Source: JAMQKA01 sp034521835
GTDB taxonomy: Bacteria > Bacteroidota > Rhodothermia > Balneolales > Balneolaceae
Assembly (NCBI GenBank): GCA_034521835.1
Contig: JAXHMA010000004.1
Coordinates: 682,001 to 746,000 of the forward strand
DNA length: 64,000 nt
Direction of reading: 5' to 3'
Part shown: positions 58,317 to 64,000 of the stretch, in pieces
Layout of the letters: each line of letters starts with the position of its first letter
How positions within the stretch are numbered: the first letter of the stretch is position 1
The notes under the pieces: model-generated
Database searches by the model: none
What the model was told of the DNA's origin: nothing
The model's input: only the letters and a program-made list of their open reading frames with translations
Position numbers and translations under genes: made by a program

Positions 58317-59270
58317 ATGGGCATATTAGAAAAGCTTGGACTTAAAAAGAAGGAAAAGGTAGACCAAGGGGTCGAAAAAACGCGGTCTTCTTTTTTGGAG
58401 AAAATCGGCAAAGCTGTGGCCGGCAAAAAAGAGGTGGACGCCGCCGTTCTGGATGAATTGGAAGAGATCCTCATTACCTCTGACGTGGGCGTGCAGACCA
58501 CACTGGAAATTATCGATCGCATAGAAGAACGGGTATCGCGCGATAAATACCTGACCGAGGGGGAACTGCAGGACATGCTTCGGCAGGAGATCATCGGTCT
58601 TCTGAAGGAGAGCTCTGAGGAGCGGCCGGCCGACTTTGACGCCGAGTTTCCGACTAATCCACACGTGATTCTGGTAGTAGGCGTGAACGGCGTGGGGAAA
58701 ACAACAACGATCGGGAAGCTGGCCCACCTGTACAAACAAACTGGCAAGAAAGTGATGATAGGAGCTGCCGATACTTTTCGGGCTGCTGCCGTCGACCAAC
58801 TGAGAATCTGGAGCGAACGCGCTGATGTACCGCTCATTGAGCAGGGACAAGGTGCCGATCCCGCTGCCGTTGCCTTTGATACCGTTTCTGCCGCCAAGTC
58901 TCGTGGCGCGGATGTAGCAATTGTGGATACGGCGGGTCGCCTCCACAACAAGAAATCGCTGATGGACGAACTTGCCAAGATCAAGCGGGTACTCGGCAAG
59001 GTAGTGGATGATGCCCCTCATGAGGTACTGCTCGTGCTCGATGCCTCAACGGGGCAAAATGCCATGCAGCAGGCCTCCGCCTTTACCTCCTTCGTCGATA
59101 TCACCGGGCTGGTACTAACCAAGCTGGATGGAACAGCCAAGGGGGGCATTGTGCTGGGTATCTCCCACGAATTTGATATTCCTGTAAAGTATATCGGTGT
59201 GGGAGAAGCAATTGACGACCTGCAGGTGTTTGATCGTGAGCTTTTTGTGAACTCTCTTTTTGGGGATTAA
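58317..59270 (+). CDS. ftsY: Signal recognition particle receptor FtsY
   Basis: This encodes 317 residues, the short FtsY type without a long acidic A domain. The N domain (KVDQGVEKTRSSFLEKIGKAV) leads to the G domain with G1 GVNGVGKTTTIGKLA, the insertion-box segment AADTFRAAAVDQL, G3 DTAGRLHNKKSLMDEL and G4 TKLDGTAKGG. It docks ribosome-SRP complexes at the membrane. The frame is intact. Confidence 0.97.
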   Translation: MGILEKLGLKKKEKVDQGVEKTRSSFLEKIGKAVAGKKEVDAAVLDELEEILITSDVGVQTTLEIIDRIEERVSRDKYLTEGELQDMLRQEIIGLLKESSEERPADFDAEFPTNPHVILVVGVNGVGKTTTIGKLAHLYKQTGKKVMIGAADTFRAAAVDQLRIWSERADVPLIEQGQGADPAAVAFDTVSAAKSRGADVAIVDTAGRLHNKKSLMDELAKIKRVLGKVVDDAPHEVLLVLDASTGQNAMQQASAFTSFVDITGLVLTKLDGTAKGGIVLGISHEFDIPVKYIGVGEAIDDLQVFDRELFVNSLFGD

Positions 59271-59272
59271 TT

Positions 59273-59342
59273 TTACTCGAAAAATTTAAGGTTAAATCCA
59301 CATGCTGCTTGCAGCACAATCCTTTAGCTATTTTTCGAGTAA
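59273..59342 (+). terminator. Two-part hairpin after ftsY
   Basis: TTACTCGAAAAAT (59273-59285) pairs perfectly with ATTTTTCGAGTAA (59330-59342). Inside is a second perfect stem, TGCTGC-TT-GCAGCA (59303-59316). The outer arms start three bases after the ftsY stop. It may serve as a bidirectional terminator or structured RNA. Confidence 0.55.
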
Positions 59343-59414
59343 TTGGCTATAGTACTCTCCTAAAGTAGCAGGCAGTTTTTACACTCAATTTATTCCACGT
59401 CAACTTATCGGACG

Positions 59415-62400
59415 ATGAGCTCAAACGGATGCATCGTATCTTATTTTCCTTCCTTGCTTGTGGTACTGCTGTTTTTGATGAGTTCGCCCTCCCTGGAGGC
59501 TCAGCCTGTTGAACCGGACACGCTCCGGGCCCACAACTTATTCCAAAAGGCCGATTCGCTACAATATCATGCCCGGCTGGATTCCTCCTCTTATCTTTTT
59601 AAACAAGCCTCCACGCTCTTCAGGCAGGCCGCATTCTGGAACCGTGCGCTTGATGCTCAGATAAACCTGGCAGATAACCATACGCAAAGCGGAAATTACG
59701 AGGAAGCAGAAAAGGTAGCACAGCAAGGGCTGAACCTTGTAGATGATCACTTGGCTGAACCGTTGAGCAATTATTATCAGGCCCGCTTGCAGCAGCTCCT
59801 GGGATGGCTGGATCTGGAACAATCTCGCTATAAGGCAGCGATGGATCATTTTGCAAAGGCACAGGATCTGCTGCCGCCTGAAGGTGATGAATACGCCCAA
59901 TTGCGATCTACCCTGCTCTTTCGCATCGGGGAAGTGCACGGCGCGCAGGGAGGTTATGAGCAAGCGATGGAGAATTATTTCAAGGCACTGGACCGGTTTA
60001 ACCGCTACTCTGTTTTGGAACCGAGATTTGTAAGCGAAGTGTATAACAGCATCGGGATTGTGCATCAGCAGCGGGGAGAAAACGAGCGGGCGATGGAGTA
60101 TTACAGGAGAAGCCTGCAGATCGACCGGCAAGCCCTGGGAGAAAATCATCCCGATATCGCCAGCGGACTTAATAACATAGCGATCATCTACTATTACCAG
60201 GGGGATTACCAGCGCGCGCTGGATTACATGAAACAGGCTACCAATACCCTGAGCAGTTTCTGGGGAGAAAATCACCCAAAGGTGGCAATCGGGTATAATA
60301 ATATCAGCATTGTGCACTCCGAGATGGGAGAGCTGAGAAAGGCGATCGAATACATGGAACGGTCCATCGGCATAAAAAAGAAGGTGATCGGGGAGGTAAA
60401 TGCGGATGTGGCGATCGGGTACCAAAACCTGGGAGCCCTGTATTACGATCTGGATGAATATGACCAGGCTATTGAAAACTATCGCCGGGCCCTGGAGCTG
60501 CATCAGCAGATCTTTGATGGTGCCCACCCGGAGATCGCCAATATTTATTCGAATATGGGCGAAGCCTACTCTGAGATGAAGGACTATGAAAAGGCGTTAT
60601 CCTACCTTCAAAAAGACCTGCAGATGAATCAAAAGCTACTTGGCGGCAGCCATCCCTTTCTTGCGGATACCCATACCAAAATTGGCAATATTTTTTTCGC
60701 ACAGCAAAAACATCTATCGGCGTTAACAAACTACAATCGGGCGATTAACATACTTACCGGTGTCTCTATACAGGAGGCAGGTATTGCAAGCATTCCGCTG
60801 GAAAATATCACTCATCCCATCTTTTTGATGGAAGCACTGGAAGAGAAAGCGAAAGTACATCGCAAAATATATGAAGAATCAGTACAAGTCGATCAACTGC
60901 ACAAGGCGTTGGATACTTATCTTAAAGCTTCCTCATTGATCCGTAATCTGCAGATGCAGTACCGGAGTGATGAGTCGAAGCTACAGCTCGGAGAAAAGGC
61001 TAATTCGATATACCAGGCGGGCGTCGAAACCGCTTACGATCTTTATCGAGAAACTGGGGATCGGGACCAGATAGAATATCTGCTCTACTTTATGGAGCAC
61101 AACAAGGCTCGTGTTTTGGTCGACAATTTAAAAGAGTCCGATGCCCGGTATTTTTCAGGAATCCCTGACACCCTACTCAACAAAGAGCATGAACTGCGCA
61201 AGAATATTTCAGGGTTGCACCAGGCGATTAGGCAGAAAACGGACCAGGCTGGCCATATCGATTCGGTGGATACAAGTCACCTGCAGGACTCCCTGTTTAT
61301 CATGAAGCAAAGCCTGACGGCTCATATTAATCATCTGGAAGCTAATTATCCTAAGTACTACCGTCTGAAGTTCCAGGATATAAAGCTTAGCACCAGTACC
61401 ATCCGGAATGAGATCCTGCAGCCCGGAGAAACATTTATTGAATATGCAGTAAGCGAAGAAAATGTCATTGCAATTGTAATCAACGATAAGAAGACGACGG
61501 TTCACAGAACCAGGATCGACTCCTCCTTAGTGCAGGATGTCCGAGATTTTCGAACGGTAATTGAAGATAAAAATCCAACTCAGTTTAAAGAGCTTTCTCA
61601 AAAAATATATCAACGGGTTTTTGAACCGGTTCGCCAATCTGTTAGCGGTAATGATCTTACGATAGTGCCCGACGGCATACTCAACTACCTGCCGTTTGAG
61701 GCACTTGTTTCTCCTTCGTCAGCTAATGAAGAGGCAAGTTCATTCCGTGATTTTAAATATCTGATTGAAGATTATGTGATAAATTATGCGCCTTCTGCTC
61801 GGTTTCTCAAGATGCAGAATTCCCGGCTATCGCCCTCTTCGCAGCGCAATGCACTGGCACTGGCTCCAGTTTTCTCAAGCCTTGGAACTACCTCCGGGAC
61901 AAATAATGAAAGCAGAACGGCAGCGGATATTACCACGCTGCCCCTAAGCCGGTACGAAGTGCAGCAGATAGACTCACTTGTGAAAAGTCATGGCCTTACA
62001 TCCCAAACATTGCTCAATAAGGCTGCAACAGAGATGAAATTCAAGCAGCAGCCCCTGCACCAGTATGATATTGTGCACCTTGCCACACACGCCTTCTTTT
62101 TTGAGGATTCTACCCTGCAGTCAGGTATCTACTTTGCGCCAAATTCACAGGGAGCGGAGGATGACGTGCTGTTATTGGCTGAAATTTATAATCTATCACT
62201 GCAGGCAAAACTGGTGGTTCTCAGCGCTTGTGAAACAGCCCTGGGTACGCTCAAATCAGGGGAAGGCCTCATGAGCCTGGCTCGTGCATTTCAATATGCC
62301 GGCGCTCAACAGTTGATGGTTTCTCTCTGGAAAGTCGACGATCGCTCAACGTCTCAGCTGATGATCCGCTTTTACCAGTACTGGCTGGATGGGGCCACAA

Positions 62401-62495
62401 TACCGCAAGCCGCCCGACAGGCCAAGCTTGATCTTATGGAATATCCCCGGTACAACTCTCCTCTTTTTTGGGCACCCTTTGTTATTATCGGGTAA
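59415..62495 (+). CDS. TPR-CHAT protein (caspase/separase-like peptidase domain)
   Basis: This encodes 1026 residues with a signal peptide (MSSPSLEAQ, cleavage near residue 30). About a dozen tetratricopeptide repeats of the Kinesin-light-chain/42-residue type follow (AMEYYRRSLQIDRQALGENHPDIASGLNNIAIIYYYQGDY style), to about residue 440. A helical linker leads to the CHAT domain (about 680-1026) with the dyad in IVHLATHAFF (His about 891) and VVLSACETALG (Cys about 939), so the peptidase is likely active. GEGLMSLARAFQYAGA and PLFWAPFVIIG are typical CHAT C-terminal motifs. It would act in the periplasm, or the cell surface if exported. The frame is intact. Neighbours are an acidic small ORF and another TPR gene. 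Confidence 0.9.
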   Translation: MSSNGCIVSYFPSLLVVLLFLMSSPSLEAQPVEPDTLRAHNLFQKADSLQYHARLDSSSYLFKQASTLFRQAAFWNRALDAQINLADNHTQSGNYEEAEKVAQQGLNLVDDHLAEPLSNYYQARLQQLLGWLDLEQSRYKAAMDHFAKAQDLLPPEGDEYAQLRSTLLFRIGEVHGAQGGYEQAMENYFKALDRFNRYSVLEPRFVSEVYNSIGIVHQQRGENERAMEYYRRSLQIDRQALGENHPDIASGLNNIAIIYYYQGDYQRALDYMKQATNTLSSFWGENHPKVAIGYNNISIVHSEMGELRKAIEYMERSIGIKKKVIGEVNADVAIGYQNLGALYYDLDEYDQAIENYRRALELHQQIFDGAHPEIANIYSNMGEAYSEMKDYEKALSYLQKDLQMNQKLLGGSHPFLADTHTKIGNIFFAQQKHLSALTNYNRAINILTGVSIQEAGIASIPLENITHPIFLMEALEEKAKVHRKIYEESVQVDQLHKALDTYLKASSLIRNLQMQYRSDESKLQLGEKANSIYQAGVETAYDLYRETGDRDQIEYLLYFMEHNKARVLVDNLKESDARYFSGIPDTLLNKEHELRKNISGLHQAIRQKTDQAGHIDSVDTSHLQDSLFIMKQSLTAHINHLEANYPKYYRLKFQDIKLSTSTIRNEILQPGETFIEYAVSEENVIAIVINDKKTTVHRTRIDSSLVQDVRDFRTVIEDKNPTQFKELSQKIYQRVFEPVRQSVSGNDLTIVPDGILNYLPFEALVSPSSANEEASSFRDFKYLIEDYVINYAPSARFLKMQNSRLSPSSQRNALALAPVFSSLGTTSGTNNESRTAADITTLPLSRYEVQQIDSLVKSHGLTSQTLLNKAATEMKFKQQPLHQYDIVHLATHAFFFEDSTLQSGIYFAPNSQGAEDDVLLLAEIYNLSLQAKLVVLSACETALGTLKSGEGLMSLARAFQYAGAQQLMVSLWKVDDRSTSQLMIRFYQYWLDGATIPQAARQAKLDLMEYPRYNSPLFWAPFVIIG

Positions 62496-62558
62496 ATAAA
62501 AAACAGTATCGATAGTTTCAGTCCTGCCTTATTTGAAAATGAGTAGATATCAGGATTA

Positions 62559-62705
62559 CTACTTATCATCCTGCTCAATAGGCAAATCATTATCTCCTTC
62601 ATCCTGCCCCCCGGTTTCATCTTCGTGACCGCCATCGGGCATGGCATGCATCACAATGCTACTGTCAAACACTAAAAAGCTGGTTTCTTGAGTGGCCATA
62701 AACAT
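62559..62705 (-). CDS. 48-residue acidic small protein
   Basis: The ATG at 62703-62705 has a good ribosome site, AGGAGG, eight bases upstream (context CAGGAGGACAACAATATG), and the frame ends at TAG in 62559-62561. The N-terminal half, TSFLVFDSSIVMHAMPDGG, is mixed. The C-terminal half is strongly acidic (HEDETGGQDEGDND, then LPIEQDD). It is convergent with the CHAT gene and 64 bases from it. It could be a small partner, substrate or toxin-type peptide. Only the ribosome site, codon-like composition and position support it. Confidence 0.45.
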   Translation of the reverse strand: MFMATQETSFLVFDSSIVMHAMPDGGHEDETGGQDEGDNDLPIEQDDK

Positions 62706-62864
62706 ATTGTTGTCCTCCTGGATACCAAATTATTGATGGTAGAGCTTACTTGATACGCTACAGCAAATATTCTTACAAAACTTTCACCCCGTTTACATTA
62801 TTTTACCTTTTAACCTATCTAAAAAATTCTTAATTAAAAGATACAATACAAAATATGTCAATAT

Positions 62865-64000
62865 ATGTTCTCGTTCAGGGGTTTTATAACCTTCATTTTA
62901 TTGCTGGCGCCGTCACTTCTGCTGGCTCAAAGTGATTTGGGCAGACTGCCAACTGATTCCTTGCTCTCCGCAGGTATTCAGTATGTTGATGCGGATAGAT
63001 TCCGGGAGGCAGAGCAGTATTTGTCTGAGGCCAGAGAACGGTACAATCCAGAGGCACTCAAGGATACCTCCAGCTTTTCTGATCTGATGATGAACTATTC
63101 GTACACCTTGTACCAGAGAGCCCAATTTGACAAGGCCATTTCAGAGCTTGATATCTTACAGCCTGTTTTGGAACAGCGCCAGGATTCGTTATTGCTGCTG
63201 CGGGTAGAGAATTATCGGGGACTCATTTACAAAAAGCAGCACCAGTTTGAACAAGCACTGACCCATTATAAAAACGCGCTTTCTCTTGCCACTCAAATCC
63301 GTGATTCTGTCTGGATCGGCATCTTGTATGACAACATGGGGGGCGTCAGCCGTACAATGGGCGAATTGAAGGAGAGCGTCCGTTACCGGCAACAGGCGCT
63401 GGATATTTTAGAAAAGGTGGGTACCGACCTCGATATTTCGATCACACTAAACAATCTTGGATTAACCTATGTTCAGCTCTCAATGGCTGATCGTGCCTAC
63501 CAGTACCTTTCCAAAAGCCTGGAACTAGCCAAGGGTATGGACAAAACCTATCGCCTAAGCAATGCATATAATAATATGGGGCTCGTTCATTTTGAAATGG
63601 GCAACTACGATCTGGCATTGATTGCCTACCAGAAGTCTTTGGCAATGGCACGTAAAATAGGCAACCCGATTAAAGTCACTCGTCTTCTTAACAACCTGGG
63701 TATTCTCTATAGCAGGTTAGGAGACAAGCAGAAAGCATTAGAATACTACCATAATAGCCTGCAACTGGCGCTAGACAGTGGCATTGATGATCCGGGCGAA
63801 CTATCCCGGAAGTATAAAAATATAGCTTCAAGGCAGCTGGATCTTGGAAAAATTGAAGAGGCAAGCAAAAACTTTTACAAAGCACTGAAGCTTAGAAAAG
63901 AGGTGGGTGACAAGCATGAAATCACACTTTCGTACCTGGATATGGCACAAGTTGAACGAAGGAAAGCAAACTATGAAAAGGCTTTCGGTTATGCGCGGCG
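62865..64000 (+). CDS. TPR protein, cut by the window edge
   Basis: The frame starts at 62865 (MFSFRGFITFILLLAPSLL, signal peptide, cleavage near LLAQS) and is open to the window end, about 378 residues. It holds seven or more tetratricopeptide repeats: EQALTHYKNALSLATQI, LNNLGLTYVQLSMADRAY, AYNNMGLVHFEMGNYDLALIAYQKSL, LLNNLGILYSRLGDKQKALEYY. Its C-terminal domain is outside the window. It could be a second CHAT protein, a TPR-histidine kinase or an adenylate-cyclase-like regulator. It is on the same strand as the CHAT gene, 369 bases on. Confidence 0.85.
   Translation, partial: MFSFRGFITFILLLAPSLLLAQSDLGRLPTDSLLSAGIQYVDADRFREAEQYLSEARERYNPEALKDTSSFSDLMMNYSYTLYQRAQFDKAISELDILQPVLEQRQDSLLLLRVENYRGLIYKKQHQFEQALTHYKNALSLATQIRDSVWIGILYDNMGGVSRTMGELKESVRYRQQALDILEKVGTDLDISITLNNLGLTYVQLSMADRAYQYLSKSLELAKGMDKTYRLSNAYNNMGLVHFEMGNYDLALIAYQKSLAMARKIGNPIKVTRLLNNLGILYSRLGDKQKALEYYHNSLQLALDSGIDDPGELSRKYKNIASRQLDLGKIEEASKNFYKALKLRKEVGDKHEITLSYLDMAQVERRKANYEKAFGYAR

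Overview
The window looks like a chromosomal segment of a marine or halophilic member of the Balneolales/Rhodothermia (Bacteroidetes-Rhodothermaeota side). This is inferred from gene content: a DnaX without zinc-finger cysteines followed by YbaB/EbfC and RecR, many exported lipoproteins and beta-propeller peptidases, DUF2911 and YceI proteins, ECF-sigma/Ser-Thr-kinase-TPR and CHAT-TPR genes. No tRNA, rRNA or CRISPR array was recognised.

Layout. 0-5.4 kb: a small lipoprotein between inverted repeats, a MITE-like element, an M3 peptidase and small exported proteins. 5.4-14.5 kb: a metallopeptidase-like/beta-propeller/outer-membrane-barrel protein, TrhA/hemolysin III, the replication-repair block dnaX-ybaB-recR and an M1 aminopeptidase. 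14.6-28.7 kb: an almost entirely minus-strand run of exported proteins (two class-C-type serine hydrolases, cupin, SnoaL-like relic, S9 peptidase, amidohydrolase) interleaved with four paralogous double-domain proteins that look like type-1 copper (cupredoxin) proteins. 28.7-36 kb: accessory DNA with a TonB-receptor tail, an IS110/IS1111-type element, an ISNCY-type element, a methyltransferase and a membrane protein. 35.2-39.3 kb: an ECF sigma factor and a Ser/Thr kinase-TPR protein, both broken. 39.4-45.3 kb: a PIN-toxin/Phd-antitoxin pair, a PLP decarboxylase, rhodanese, HtpX and a diheme cytochrome c. 45.7-55.9 kb: an outer-membrane barrel protein, DoxX, a decayed HisKA_2 histidine kinase beside a lone response regulator, two YceI proteins, an IS3 element and a complete sigma-54 two-component pair. 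56-64 kb: small DNA-binding and hypothetical genes, NUDIX, a CDP-alcohol phosphatidyltransferase, ftsY, a 1026-residue TPR-CHAT protein, a 48-residue acidic ORF and the start of another TPR protein.

A dominant property of the sequence is the large number of single-base frameshifts, about one per 1.5-2 kb in roughly twenty genes, including the essential dnaX (two compensating shifts) and both genes of the sigma-54 two-component pair. Several lie in homopolymers. The simplest reading is uncorrected indel error in the assembly, so 'broken' calls should be treated as provisional. Exceptions with stronger signs of real decay are the IS elements, the TonB-receptor tail, the relic signal peptide at 26.6 kb and the HisKA_2 kinase.

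The most notable candidates for new biology are the cupredoxin-like paralogue array with its constant C-x9-H-x4-M loop, a roughly 100-bp element conserved upstream of two genes of that region, the CHAT-TPR locus with a small acidic ORF facing it, a nine-A run in dnaX placed where a shortened gamma subunit could be made, and the non-coding end of the IS110-family element, which may carry a bridge RNA.
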